40,391 bases of DNA from an uncultured Bacteroidales bacterium (GCA_900549375.1 URNY01000003.1:1-40391); one strand, 5' to 3'. Counted from the stretch's first letter, positions 28,637 to 38,557 are shown. The notes: generated by a model from the sequence alone, not told the origin. Numbers and translations are program-made.

Positions 28637-31176
28637 ATGCAAGGAGACGATAAAATTATTCCGATTAATATAGAATCGGAAATGAAAAGCGCCTACATCG
28701 ACTATTCGATGTCGGTGATAGTATCAAGGGCCCTGCCCGATGTCAGAGACGGTTTCAAACCCGTTCACCGCAGAGTGCTCTACGGTATGAACGAGCTTGG
28801 TAATTTCTTTTCAGGCGACACCAAGAAATCGGCACGTATCGTCGGTGAGGTGATGGGTAAATATCACCCTCACGGCGATTCCTCGATTTATCTCACTATG
28901 GTGCGCCTCGCCCAGGAATGGTCGCTCAGATACCCGCTCGTTTTCGGTCAGGGTAATTTCGGCTCCATCGACGGTGACTCCCCCGCGGCTATGCGTTATA
29001 CGGAGGTGAAGCTCGCCCGCATGGGTGAGGAGATGCTTCAGGACCTCGAAAAAGACACGGTTGACTTCGTGCCCAACTTCGACAACACCCTCTCCGAACC
29101 CGCCGTACTCCCCACAAAGATTCCGAACCTGCTCGTAAACGGTGCCTCGGGAATCGCCGTAGGTATGGCCACCAACATGCCGCCTCATAACCTTACGGAA
29201 TCGCTCAACGCATCGCTCGCCCTGATCGACAACCCCGACCTCGACGTAGAGGGACTCATGGAATACATCAAGTCTCCCGACTTTCCCACAGGCGGTGAGA
29301 TTTTAGGTATTCAGGGTGTAAAAGACGCGTTCGAGACAGGTCGCGGAAGAATCATCCTCCGCGCCAAGACGGAAATCGAATCTGACGGCAACCATGACGC
29401 CATCGTGATTTCCGAGATTCCTTACGGTGTGATAAAAGGTGACCTCGTGAAGAGCATCGCCGAACTCGTCGATGAAAAGAAGATCGACGGTATCGCCGAT
29501 ATTTCCGACACATCCGCCCGCGGAAAAATCAACATCGTAATCGACCTCAAACGCGACGCCAACGCACGCGTGGTGCTCAATAAGCTCTTCAAACTCACGC
29601 AACTTCAGACATCATTCAGCGTCAACAATGTGGCCCTCGTCAATGGTCGTCCGAAGACTCTCAACCTCAAAGAGATTCTCGAGGCATTCGTGGAGCATCG
29701 CCATGATGTCGTGATCCGCCGCACACGCTTCGACCTCAAGAAAGCCGAGGAGCGCGCCCATATTCTCCGCGGATTGATGATAGCCTGCGACAACATCGAC
29801 GAGGTGAGATCATACGCAGTTCGGCCACTGCCGACGAGGCCCGTCAGCGTCTCGGCGAACGCTTCGGACTCGATGAGATTCAGACCCGCGCAATCGTTGA
29901 GATGCGTCTGCGACAACTCACCGGTCTGGAAATGGACAAATTGCGCAATGAGTATGAGGATGTGATGAAACTTATCGCCCACCTCAACGCCATTCTCAAC
30001 GACGATGCAGTTTGCCGCCAGGTGATGAAGGATGAGCTGATTGAGATTCGCGATAAATACGGCGACGAGCGACGCACCTCGATCAATCTCATATCGGGCG
30101 ATTTCAATGCAGAGGATTTCTATCCCGATGATCCGATGATCATCACGATCTCACATCTCGGCTATATCAAGCGAACTCCCCTCTCTGAATTCCGCGCACA
30201 GCATCGCGGTGGCGTTGGAGCCAAGGGAAGCGACAAACGCGACGAAGACTTCATCGAATATATCTATCCGGCAACCAACCATAACTATATGCTCTTCTTC
30301 ACGGCTAAGGGACGTTGCTACTGGCTTAAGGTATATGAGATACCGGAAGGCGCCAAGAACTCAAAGGGACGTGCGATTCAGAATCTGCTCAACATCGAGC
30401 AGGACGACCGCGTCAATGCCTTTATCAGAGTCAAGAACCTCACTGATCCGGAATACAACAATTCCCATAATCTTATCTTCGCCACCAAGAAGGGCGTGAT
30501 AAAGAAAACCAGACTCGAAGCTTATTCGCGTCCGCGAGTCGACGGTGTCAAGGCCATCCTCATACGCGAAGACGACGATGTGATTCAGGTTCGCCTCACC
30601 AACGGCAACGCCGAGATAATTCTTGCCGACCGGGAAGGCCGCGCTATCCGTTTCCACGAAAGCAAAGTCAGGGAAATGGGCCGTGTCTCCACCGGTGTGC
30701 GCGGAATGACTCTCGGAAGCGATAAAGATGAGGTTATCGGCATGATAACGATGAACGGTGACGAGGATGAAACTGTTATGGTTGTATCGGAAAACGGATA
30801 TGGCAAACGGTCCGCTCTTGAAGACTATCGAATCACCAACCGCGGTGGAAAGGGCGTGAAGACAATGTCGATCACCGAGAAAACAGGCGAACTGGTCGCT
30901 ATCAAAAATGTAACCGATGCCAACGACCTCATGATCATCAACCAGAGCGGCATCACCCTCCGCCTGCCTGTTGCCTCAATCCGCGTGATGGGCAGAGCTA
31001 CTCAGGGTGTGAAGCTCATCGACCTCGGGAAACGCGGCGATACTATCGCTTCTGTCTGCAAGGTCGATTCCGACCCTGTAACGGAGGAGGATCTTGAAAC
31101 TGAAGAGACTTCGGAAGCTCCTGCAAATCCCGAATTCGGTGAGAATATTGAGAATATCAAGAATAGTGAAATTTAA
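28637..31176 (+). CDS. gyrA: DNA gyrase subunit A, interrupted by a frameshift at about 29807
   Basis: Catalyses the DNA breakage step of gyrase. The start is set at ATG 28637 (MQGDDKIIPINIESEMKSAYIDYSMS), which fits the family; an upstream in-frame ATG (28595) adds 14 unlikely residues. The catalytic Tyr is Y121 (AAMRYTEV). The frame holds to 29806 (CDNIDEV), then the family sequence continues only in another frame (IIRSSATADEARQRLGE) to the stop at 31176. Read as is, the first piece ends at 29965 and a C-terminal piece could start at 29902. Four missing bases would restore a chain of about 847 residues, the normal length. The C-terminal DNA-wrapping domain has the box NRGGKG. gyrA is essential, so a sequence or assembly error is the first explanation. 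Confidence 0.92.
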
Positions 31177-31191
31177 CCCAAACCATATAAC

Positions 31192-32403
31192 ATGAAGAAA
31201 TTCCTTTCCTTAGCGCTTTGCATGGTGGCCGCAGGCTCCATCTGCGCACAGAAGCAGGCTGTTGATCAGGCATCCAAGCTTTCAGGCAAAATCGACCAGA
31301 TCGGTCAGGCCCGCGAACTCATTAATCAGGCCAAGGAAAATCCCGAGACCCAGAACGACGTCCGCACATATTTCGTTGGCGGCAAGGTAGAGTTCGATGC
31401 TTATGACAATGCCTTCACCCGTCAGCAGATAAATCCCAACGACAAAAGCGTGAATCCGCTTGAGATGGCCAATCAGCTCATCAACGGCTATAAACTTTTC
31501 CTTCAGGCTCTCCCGCTTGATAGCCTTCCCAATGCAAAAGGTCAGGTAAAACCGAAATATTCGAAAGACATAATCTCGAAAATCAACGGACATTACAACG
31601 ATTTCTTCAATGCAGGCGGAACATTCTACAACGAGAAGAAATTCTATCCCGAAGCATATGAGGCATTCATGATCTACGGAAACCTTCCCAAATGGGCTCA
31701 TGCCACAAAGAACGTGGCTGCCAACCCGGATTCCGTGATCAATACAGCATTCTTCAATGCCGGTATCTCCGCTTATTCGGGGAATAACCCCGAAGCTGCC
31801 GCCAACGCATTCAAGGCCGCACGTCTGAATGGAACCGACAACGATCAGAACTACGTATATGAAATAGCATGCTGGCAGTATCTCGCTGGTCGCGACTCCA
31901 CTAAAATCGATCAGGCAAAGGATCAGATCATGGAAGTTGCAGATGCCGGTTATAAGAAATTCGGCATCTCCCAGCCGCTCTTCATCAACAACCTCGTAAA
32001 CTCGCTCGTAATCGACAACCAGCTTGACAAAGCCCTTTCCACTGTAAACGACATCATCGCCCAGAATCCCGACAAGGCATTCCTTTATGGCCTTCGCGGC
32101 TATGTCAACGACCGCAAGGGTGACGACGACGCTTCCGTTGCCGACTATAAGAAAGCATCTTCTCTTCCCGATGTTGATTTCGAGACCCTCAAAAACGCCA
32201 GCAAGAAGATTTATCGCGTAGGCGCCGAGAAATGGAACAACAACGACGGCAAATCGGAAGAAGTCCGCAATCAGCTCAAGACCGATTACTTTGAGTATGC
32301 AAAAGGCATTACCGACAAGGCAAAGGCAATGAATCCCGACGACAGCGATCTGAAATATGTTATTGAGAATATTCAGTATGCGCTCGACACATTCTTCAAC
32401 TGA
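31192..32403 (+). CDS. exported tetratricopeptide repeat protein
   Basis: A 403-residue protein with a Sec signal peptide (cleavage after SICA, about residue 19) and helical repeats consistent with TPRs, clearest at about 185-215 (AFFNAGISAYSGNNPEAAANAFKAA) and 280-325 (PDKAFLYGLRGYVNDRKGDDDASVADYKKASSL). It begins 15 nt after gyrA and is probably co-transcribed; the gyrA-TPR pair is a recurrent Bacteroidales arrangement to my knowledge. No enzymatic motif is present. It is likely a periplasmic scaffold or adaptor of unknown partner. Confidence 0.85.
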   Translation: MKKFLSLALCMVAAGSICAQKQAVDQASKLSGKIDQIGQARELINQAKENPETQNDVRTYFVGGKVEFDAYDNAFTRQQINPNDKSVNPLEMANQLINGYKLFLQALPLDSLPNAKGQVKPKYSKDIISKINGHYNDFFNAGGTFYNEKKFYPEAYEAFMIYGNLPKWAHATKNVAANPDSVINTAFFNAGISAYSGNNPEAAANAFKAARLNGTDNDQNYVYEIACWQYLAGRDSTKIDQAKDQIMEVADAGYKKFGISQPLFINNLVNSLVIDNQLDKALSTVNDIIAQNPDKAFLYGLRGYVNDRKGDDDASVADYKKASSLPDVDFETLKNASKKIYRVGAEKWNNNDGKSEEVRNQLKTDYFEYAKGITDKAKAMNPDDSDLKYVIENIQYALDTFFN

Positions 32404-32459
32404 TAAAAATTAGCTGAAAAATTACTGAAATAAATTACCCTACATAATATGTTTCAAGG

Positions 32460-32486
32460 CGGCCCGGCTTATCCGGGCCGTTTTTT
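32460..32486 (+). terminator. rho-independent terminator of gyrA-TPR
   Basis: A perfect 8-bp GC stem (32460-32467 with 32473-32480), loop CTTAT, then six T. It separates the gyrA unit from the mre cluster. Confidence 0.93.
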
Positions 32487-32599
32487 ATGGCTATTATTTA
32501 GAAAGGATGCTGAGCGTAAATTTGAAGCAAAACGGAAGAAGTGCAAAATTTATGAATCAAAAAATATGTTATACATCATAATTTAAGAAAATTTTTAGT

Positions 32600-32607
32600 T
32601 AACTTTG
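32600..32607 (+). promoter_or_regulatory. candidate -7 box for the mreBCD-mrdA-rodA cluster
   Basis: TAACTTTG is an exact TAnnTTTG match, giving a leader of about 50 nt before the mreB ATG at 32666. No -33 TTG is visible at the expected place. The gap 32487-32599 is AT-rich and shows no gene. Confidence 0.5.
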
Positions 32608-32665
32608 CAATCTCAATGGCAGAAATGTCAGGACTCTTAAACAAGACCCTTAAAATAGATAATAA

Positions 32666-33685
32666 ATGGGACTTTTTTCATTTACGCAAGAAATAGCGAT
32701 GGACTTGGGAACCGCCAACTCCATCATCATTCATAATGACAAAATAGTTGTGGATGAACCCAGCGTGGTGGCGATTGAAAACAAGACCGACAAACTATTG
32801 GCCGTCGGGACAATGGCCCGCCAGATGGAGGGAAGGGAATCTCCCGGCATCCGCACAATCCGCCCGCTTCGCGACGGAGTAATCGCCGACTTCAATGCCG
32901 CAGAGCAGATGATTCGCGGCATGGTGAAAATGGTGAGCAACAAACGCCGCTGGTTCTCCCCCTCGCTCCGAATGGTTGTATGCATCCCTTCCGGTTCAAC
33001 GGAAGTAGAGATCCGCGCTGTCCGCGACTCCAGCGAGCATGCCGGAGGCCGCGATGTCTATATGATATATGAACCTATGGCTGCCGCTCTCGGCATCGGT
33101 CTCGACGTAGAAGCTCCGGAAGGCAACATGATTGTAGACATAGGCGGCGGAAGCACCGAAATTGCGGTGATTTCACTCGGCGGGATCGTCAGCAACAAGA
33201 GTATACGCATCGCCGGAAACGACCTTACGGCTGACATCCAGGAGCATATGGGCCGCGTCCACAATCTTAAAGTGGGCACAATCATGGCGGAGCAGATCAA
33301 GATCAACGTCGGCTCAGCCCTCCCCACCCTCGAAGATCCACCGGAACCATTCATCGTGACCGGCCCCAACAAAATGACTTCGCTCCCGATGGAAGTATCA
33401 GTTACACACGAGGAGATCTCCCATTGCATCGAGAAATCCATCGTAAAGATGGAAGCCGCCATTCTGGCCGCTCTCGAGCAGACTCCTCCGGAACTCTATG
33501 CCGACATCGTGAAAAACGGAATTTATCTCGCAGGAGGAGGAGCCCTTCTCAGAGGCCTTGCAAAACGCCTTACGGATAAAATCCGCATCGAATTCAAAGT
33601 GGCCGAGGATCCGTTGCATGCTGTGGCAAAAGGCACCGGAGTGGCACTTAAAAACATAAACCGCTTCTCGTTCCTGATACGATAG
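32666..33685 (+). CDS. mreB: rod shape-determining protein MreB
   Basis: A 339-residue bacterial actin that forms membrane-bound filaments and steers the elongation machinery. Family motifs are MDLGTANSII (phosphate 1), VCIPSGSTEVEIRAVRDSSEHAGGRDVYMIYEPMAAALG (given here as separate blocks ending at YEPMAAALG), DIGGGSTEIAV (phosphate 2) and the adenosine motif GIYLAGGGALLRGL. The N-terminus MGLFSFTQEIA is short and hydrophobic, as expected for membrane contact. It is first of five genes for side-wall growth. A hairpin lies between it and mreC. Confidence 0.97.
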   Translation: MGLFSFTQEIAMDLGTANSIIIHNDKIVVDEPSVVAIENKTDKLLAVGTMARQMEGRESPGIRTIRPLRDGVIADFNAAEQMIRGMVKMVSNKRRWFSPSLRMVVCIPSGSTEVEIRAVRDSSEHAGGRDVYMIYEPMAAALGIGLDVEAPEGNMIVDIGGGSTEIAVISLGGIVSNKSIRIAGNDLTADIQEHMGRVHNLKVGTIMAEQIKINVGSALPTLEDPPEPFIVTGPNKMTSLPMEVSVTHEEISHCIEKSIVKMEAAILAALEQTPPELYADIVKNGIYLAGGGALLRGLAKRLTDKIRIEFKVAEDPLHAVAKGTGVALKNINRFSFLIR

Positions 33686-33732
33686 GAGATGAGAAATCGT
33701 TGCATAGAATTGATAATATCATAAATCAGATA

Positions 33733-33763
33733 AAGTAGGTATCCGGTTTCCGGCTACCTACTT
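33733..33763 (+). promoter_or_regulatory. stem-loop in the mreB-mreC gap
   Basis: A 9-bp stem (33733-33741 with 33755-33763), one mismatch, then CCGG-TTT-CCGG. No proper T-tract follows, so it may be a weak terminator, a processing site or a stability element that lets mreB outnumber the genes behind it. Confidence 0.55.
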
Positions 33764-33789
33764 GTCTGCTATATATCCCATAACCGGAA

Positions 33790-34638
33790 TTGAGGAATCT
33801 TCTTAATTTCATACTCCGTTATTCCACATGGTTTGTGTTCACATTCTATGTGTTGCTGAGCATCGCTTTGCTTGTAGCAGGGAATTCTTATCAGCAGTCT
33901 GTATATCTGACATCGGCAAATGTGGTGTCGGGAGGAATATATAGCGGCACATCGCAGGTGACAGGATATTTCAATCTCAAATCCATCAACGAGAGTCTTC
34001 AGGCAAGCAACGCATCGCTCCAGAACGAAGTTCTGAATCTACGGAGCAAACTTGCTGAATACAGCATGATGCTCTCCGACACATTACCCCCCCTGCCGTC
34101 CGTAGACCGCTACGGATATGTGGCTGCGGCAGTGATCAACAACAATACCCGTTTGCCCAAAAATTTCTTTACCATCAATAAAGGAAGTCACGACGGAATA
34201 GAACGAGGGATGGGTGTTGTGGACCAGAACGGAGTTGTCGGCATTGTGAATGTAACCGGTCCGCATATGGCCCGAGTGATTTCTCTGCTGAATGAGACAC
34301 AGCATTTCAGCGTCAAGCTGAAGGGCACTTCATTTATCGGTTCGTTGAACTGGAAGGGTTCGGATGCGACTATTGCCTATGTTGAGGAAATTCCCCGCCA
34401 TGTCGAATATCAGGTTGGCGACACAATCGTGACGAGCGGATATTCCACCACCTTCCCGGAAGGTATACCGGTAGGTACCGTGCTCAACAGAGTAAGGAGT
34501 CAGGACGACAGCTTCTTCACCCTCAAGATTAAACTAAGCTCTGATTTCAAGGCATTAAGCACCGTAAGGGTGATTAAAGATATATATAAGGCGGAAATTG
34601 ATTCGCTTGCCGATTTCGATTCCTCATTAGAGCAATAG
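33790..34638 (+). CDS. mreC: rod shape-determining protein MreC
   Basis: A 282-residue bitopic periplasmic protein that links MreB to the penicillin-binding protein and activates it. One membrane segment lies at about 13-33 (TWFVFTFYVLLSIALLVAG), then a coiled coil at about 60-95 (INESLQASNASLQNEVLNLRSKL), then the beta-barrel part (NKGSHDGIERGMGVVDQNGVVGIV). The start is a TTG; the resulting MRNLLNF opening matches Bacteroidales MreC, and no in-frame ATG lies close enough to keep the membrane anchor. It lies 104 nt after mreB. Confidence 0.92.
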   Translation: MRNLLNFILRYSTWFVFTFYVLLSIALLVAGNSYQQSVYLTSANVVSGGIYSGTSQVTGYFNLKSINESLQASNASLQNEVLNLRSKLAEYSMMLSDTLPPLPSVDRYGYVAAAVINNNTRLPKNFFTINKGSHDGIERGMGVVDQNGVVGIVNVTGPHMARVISLLNETQHFSVKLKGTSFIGSLNWKGSDATIAYVEEIPRHVEYQVGDTIVTSGYSTTFPEGIPVGTVLNRVRSQDDSFFTLKIKLSSDFKALSTVRVIKDIYKAEIDSLADFDSSLEQ

Positions 34639-34681
34639 ATCCGGCAATCGGTTGATAGAAGCAGCAACTATCCAAGAAAAA

Positions 34682-35197
34682 ATGACCCGGAATTTTTTTC
34701 TGAATCTTGTAACGCTGATAATCCTGATTCTCGTTCAGGTCTTAATATGCAACCACATTCTGCTTTTCAATGTGGCTATGGCATTCGTGTTCATATATGT
34801 GATTATCAACCTTCCGATGAATCTGAACACGAACTGGCTGCTGACCTGGGCATTCTTCTCGGGGTTGATTGTCGACATCTTTTCCGACACTCCGGGAGTG
34901 AATTCATTAGCCAGTGTGCTCCTTGCGATGATTAAGCGCCCGGCCCTTTATGCCTATATCCCCAAAGACGACCGCACAAAGAACATCGAGCCCTCGCTCG
35001 CCGGGCTCGGATTCGGAGTCTACGGAAAGTATCTGCTAACCATGGTTTCGGCTTACTGTTTCATGGTATTCACAATCGAGTTTTTCAATTTCGCCGATGT
35101 CAAGGAAATAGTGATAATGGGAATTTCAAGTTCGGTACTCTCCTTCCTGATTCTTCTTGGCATCGACAGCATTGTGGTCAGAAAGCGCCGGACATGA
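34682..35197 (+). CDS. mreD: rod shape-determining protein MreD
   Basis: A 171-residue polytopic membrane protein of the elongation complex. About five hydrophobic segments are visible, starting at residue 5 (FLNLVTLIILILVQVLICNH); the NLPMNLNTNWLLTWAFFSGLIVDIFSDTPG block matches the family. I set the start at ATG 34682. A TTG at 34652 would add ten residues (IEAATIQEK...) before the first membrane segment and is less likely. Spacing to mreC is 43 nt and to mrdA 22 nt. Confidence 0.88.
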   Translation: MTRNFFLNLVTLIILILVQVLICNHILLFNVAMAFVFIYVIINLPMNLNTNWLLTWAFFSGLIVDIFSDTPGVNSLASVLLAMIKRPALYAYIPKDDRTKNIEPSLAGLGFGVYGKYLLTMVSAYCFMVFTIEFFNFADVKEIVIMGISSSVLSFLILLGIDSIVVRKRRT

Positions 35198-35219
35198 CTA
35201 AGACTCTCTTCCTTCTTAA

Positions 35220-37073
35220 ATGAGAAAAGATTATAATCTCGAAAAAAGAAAATACGTGATAGGCGGTTTTATAACCGTCATCGTCCTCATATACCTTATC
35301 CGTCTGTTTTGTCTGCAGATCGGCGACGATAAATATAAGGAGAGCGCTGACAGCAACGCTTTCCTTAAGCGTGTGATATACCCTGCCCGCGGCCTGATGT
35401 ACGACCGCAAAGGAAAGCTTGTGGTCTTCAACAAACCTGCCTACGATGTAATGATAATCCCGAAAGATGTAGGAGAGTTCGACACCATTGAGCTCTGCTC
35501 GGCTCTGGAAATTACTCGAGAGGAACTGCTCGAGCGCTGGAAGGAGATGAAGAATCCTCGCAAGAATCCGGGATATTCCGCCTATACTCCCCAAAAGCTC
35601 ATCACTCACCTATCGCAGCAGGATTACGGCCGTTTGCAGGAAAAGCTCTATCTCTTCCCGGGATTCTTCATTCAGAAAAGAACTGTCCGGGAATATGCAT
35701 ATCCGGCGGCGGCCAATATCCTCGGCAACATTCGCGAGGTTTCCGCCGGCGATATCGAACGCGACCGCTATTACCGGCGAGGTGACTATACCGGAGACCT
35801 CGGTATCGAGAAGAGCTACGAGAAGGCACTCCGGGGAGAAAAGGGTATGGAGATTCTGATGAAAGACGCATTCGGACGTATAAAGGGGAAATATGAGGAT
35901 GGCATCCATGACATATCTCCGCAGTCGGGTCATAATCTTAAGCTCTCGATCGACATCGAACTCCAGCAATACGGCGAACAGCTGATGCGCAACAAAATCG
36001 GTGCGATTGTAGCTATCGAGCCTTCGACCGGCGAAATTCTCGCCCTTGTCTCGTCGCCAAGCTATGACCCTTCACTGCTTGTGGGCCGCGAACGCGGCAA
36101 GAATTATGCCAAGCTCGTGAAGGATTCTCTCAAGCCACTTTACGATCGGGCTATTCAAGGCGCATATCCTCCCGGCTCTACTTTCAAACCCACACAAGGT
36201 CTAATTTTTCTTCAGGAAGGAATCGTGAATCTCTCAACGGCCTATCCATGCTACCACGGATATGTCAACGGACTGAGAGTCGGTTGCCACGGTCATGGAT
36301 CGCCCATTGCGCTTAAGCCGGCGTTGCAGACTTCATGCAATGCATATTTCTGCTGGGGGTTTAAAAACATGATCGATAAACGGGGCACAAAACCGGGCGA
36401 TCAGTTTGAGAAATGGAAGAATTATCTTGTCCAGATGGGATACGGTTATCGTCTTGGCATCGACCTTCCGTCTGAGAGCAGAGGGTTCATTCCAAACACT
36501 GAATTCTACAATAAATCCTTCCGCGGACGCAACTGGAGCGGCAATTCAATAATTTCCGTGTCTATCGGTCAGGGAGAGATCCTCGCAACGCCTGTGCAGA
36601 TAGCCAATCTCTGCGCCACAATCGCCAACCGCGGTTATTACATAACTCCTCATGTCGTGAAAGAGATTTCCGACAGTACCATCGATGCAAATTTCCGCAA
36701 GAAGCACCGTCCGGAAATACGAAAGAAGTATTACGAGGATGTGGCGGAAGGTATGCGTATGGCCGTTCTCGGCGGCACATGTCGTCTCGCCAATCTTCCT
36801 GGAATCGAGGTATGCGGCAAAACCGGAACCGCCCAGAATCCTCATGGTAAAGACCACTCGGCTTTCATGGGTTTCGCGCCATATCACAATCCGAAGATCG
36901 CTATCTGCGTATATGTGGAGAATGCCGGATTCGGAGCCACCTACGGCGTGCCTATCGGCAGTCTCATGATGGAGAAATATCTAACAGGCACCATCAGCGA
37001 GGCCAGGAAAGGCCTTGAGGAACGAATGTTGAATTCTAACACTATCATTTCAAGTGGAGTCAAGAAACACTGA
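35220..37073 (+). CDS. mrdA: penicillin-binding protein 2, peptidoglycan transpeptidase
   Basis: A 617-residue class B PBP that cross-links peptidoglycan during side-wall growth with its glycosyltransferase partner RodA. It has an N-terminal membrane anchor (about 12-32), a pedestal dimerisation domain (RVIYPARGLMYDRKGKLVVFN) and a transpeptidase domain with S320-T-F-K323, S372-C-N374 and K534-T-G536. All three motifs are intact. Its end overlaps the rodA start by 20 bp, as if the pair is translated together. The preceding mreBCD genes make up the rest of the complex. Confidence 0.97.
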   Translation: MRKDYNLEKRKYVIGGFITVIVLIYLIRLFCLQIGDDKYKESADSNAFLKRVIYPARGLMYDRKGKLVVFNKPAYDVMIIPKDVGEFDTIELCSALEITREELLERWKEMKNPRKNPGYSAYTPQKLITHLSQQDYGRLQEKLYLFPGFFIQKRTVREYAYPAAANILGNIREVSAGDIERDRYYRRGDYTGDLGIEKSYEKALRGEKGMEILMKDAFGRIKGKYEDGIHDISPQSGHNLKLSIDIELQQYGEQLMRNKIGAIVAIEPSTGEILALVSSPSYDPSLLVGRERGKNYAKLVKDSLKPLYDRAIQGAYPPGSTFKPTQGLIFLQEGIVNLSTAYPCYHGYVNGLRVGCHGHGSPIALKPALQTSCNAYFCWGFKNMIDKRGTKPGDQFEKWKNYLVQMGYGYRLGIDLPSESRGFIPNTEFYNKSFRGRNWSGNSIISVSIGQGEILATPVQIANLCATIANRGYYITPHVVKEISDSTIDANFRKKHRPEIRKKYYEDVAEGMRMAVLGGTCRLANLPGIEVCGKTGTAQNPHGKDHSAFMGFAPYHNPKIAICVYVENAGFGATYGVPIGSLMMEKYLTGTISEARKGLEERMLNSNTIISSGVKKH

Positions 37074-38523
37074 CGCATCGGTTTCTGTGTTCCGGTCGGT
37101 CGACTGGATCACTATCGCTCTTTATTTCATACTCGTGGTTTTGGGAGCTGTGAGCATATATGCCGCAAGCTATGATTTCGACAATGCGTCGCTTTTTGAC
37201 CTTTCGGAATTCTCCGGCAAACAGATTCTATGGATCGGTCTCTCTCTGATAGTCGGCACTGTGATTCTGATCGTAGACTACCGTATTTACCGCACATACG
37301 CATATCCGATCTATGGAGTAGTGGTGCTAATACTTCTCCTCACTATTTTTATAGCCCCGAACATCAAAGGTTCCCATTCATGGCTTGTCCTCGGACCGGT
37401 TAGCCTGCAACCGGCCGAATTCGGTAAATTCGCTACCGCCCTCGCCCTGGCAAAACTTTTCGATTCATATAATTTCTCCCTTAATGCAAAAATTAGCAAC
37501 TACTTCAGGGCGCTTATTATAATCTTCATACCGATTATCCTCATTCTGCTCCAGAGAGAGACGGGAAGCGCGCTCGTATACATCTCGCTGATATTCGTTC
37601 TGTATCGCGAAGGGATGAGCGGTCTCGTGCTATTCTCAATACTTTGCGCCATCACCTTCTTCGTAGTTGCAGTAAAATTCGCGGATCCGCTGATTCTTGG
37701 AATTCCGATGGGGGAATTCACAGTTTATGTGTTGATTCTTCTCATATATTCGTTGATGCTTCTTCTCTACTGCCGCGACTTCATAATAGCGCGAAACTGT
37801 ATCATCGGATTTGTCGGCTCAGGCATAATCGTGGCAATTCTTGCCCTTTGCGGTGTTACACTCAATGGTCATATCTATTTCCTGTCGGCTCTTGGTTTGG
37901 CGATGGCATACACTGCGATAGCGATGTTCCGGCATCAGATCAACAAGTTTCTGATCACTATCGGTTTCGCGGCGGTATCGGTAATGTTCCTGTTTTCGGT
38001 GAACTATGTCTTCGGAAATGTTCTCGAACCCCACCAGCAACAGCGTATCAAAGTGGCTCTCGGCATCGAGGACAACGTTATGGGAGCCGGCTATAATGTG
38101 AACCAGTCGAAGATAGCCATCGGATCGGGCGGTCTTGCCGGCAAAGGATTTCTCAACGGCACCCAGACAAAGTTGAAATACGTTCCGGAGCAACATACGG
38201 ATTTCATATTCTGTACTATCGGTGAGGAACATGGTTTCTTAGGAGCATCGCTCGTTCTTGCTATCTATCTGGCCCTTATTTTGCGGCTTATCCATATCGC
38301 CGAGCGACAACGTTCGCCGTTTGAACGAGTCTATGCCTATTGCGTTGTGTCGATATTGATATTCCACCTTGCCATCAATGTGGGCATGGTGATAGGATTG
38401 TGTCCCGTGATCGGCATTCCGCTCCCCTTCTTCTCCTATGGAGGATCCTCTCTTTGGGGATTCACCATACTGCTATTCATACTCCTGCGGCTTGACGCCG
38501 CGCGCAAAGAGCGACATGACTGA
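37054..38523 (+). CDS. rodA: RodA, SEDS-family peptidoglycan glycosyltransferase
   Basis: A 489-residue membrane protein of the SEDS family that polymerises lipid II for elongation. About ten to twelve hydrophobic segments, GSHSWLVLGPVSLQPAEFGKFATALALAK (central part QPAEFGK), the QSKIAIGSGG ... GKGFLNGTQTKLKYVPEQHTDFIF region, and PLPFFSYGGSS near the end are family hallmarks. The start is a GTG at 37054 inside the mrdA 3' end, the only start that keeps the first membrane segment (DWITIALYFILVVLG). The overlap suggests coupling with mrdA. An insertion of extra hydrophobic segments in the middle makes it longer than the E. coli protein. Confidence 0.94.
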   Translation: MESRNTDASVSVFRSVDWITIALYFILVVLGAVSIYAASYDFDNASLFDLSEFSGKQILWIGLSLIVGTVILIVDYRIYRTYAYPIYGVVVLILLLTIFIAPNIKGSHSWLVLGPVSLQPAEFGKFATALALAKLFDSYNFSLNAKISNYFRALIIIFIPIILILLQRETGSALVYISLIFVLYREGMSGLVLFSILCAITFFVVAVKFADPLILGIPMGEFTVYVLILLIYSLMLLLYCRDFIIARNCIIGFVGSGIIVAILALCGVTLNGHIYFLSALGLAMAYTAIAMFRHQINKFLITIGFAAVSVMFLFSVNYVFGNVLEPHQQQRIKVALGIEDNVMGAGYNVNQSKIAIGSGGLAGKGFLNGTQTKLKYVPEQHTDFIFCTIGEEHGFLGASLVLAIYLALILRLIHIAERQRSPFERVYAYCVVSILIFHLAINVGMVIGLCPVIGIPLPFFSYGGSSLWGFTILLFILLRLDAARKERHD

Positions 38524-38537
38524 CAACCCGAATCCAT

Positions 38538-38557
38538 AATATGCCGGAATATGCCGG
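38538..38557 (+). repeat. 10-bp perfect tandem duplication after rodA
   Basis: AATATGCCGG occurs at 38538-38547 and 38548-38557. A second small duplication, ATAAGGC twice, lies at 38596-38609 in the same 119-bp gap. No standard -7 box was found in this gap. Confidence 0.8.

Noticed and set aside
34652..34681. MreD start at TTG 34652
   Set aside because: An ATG ten codons later fits the family N-terminus and precedes the first membrane segment.
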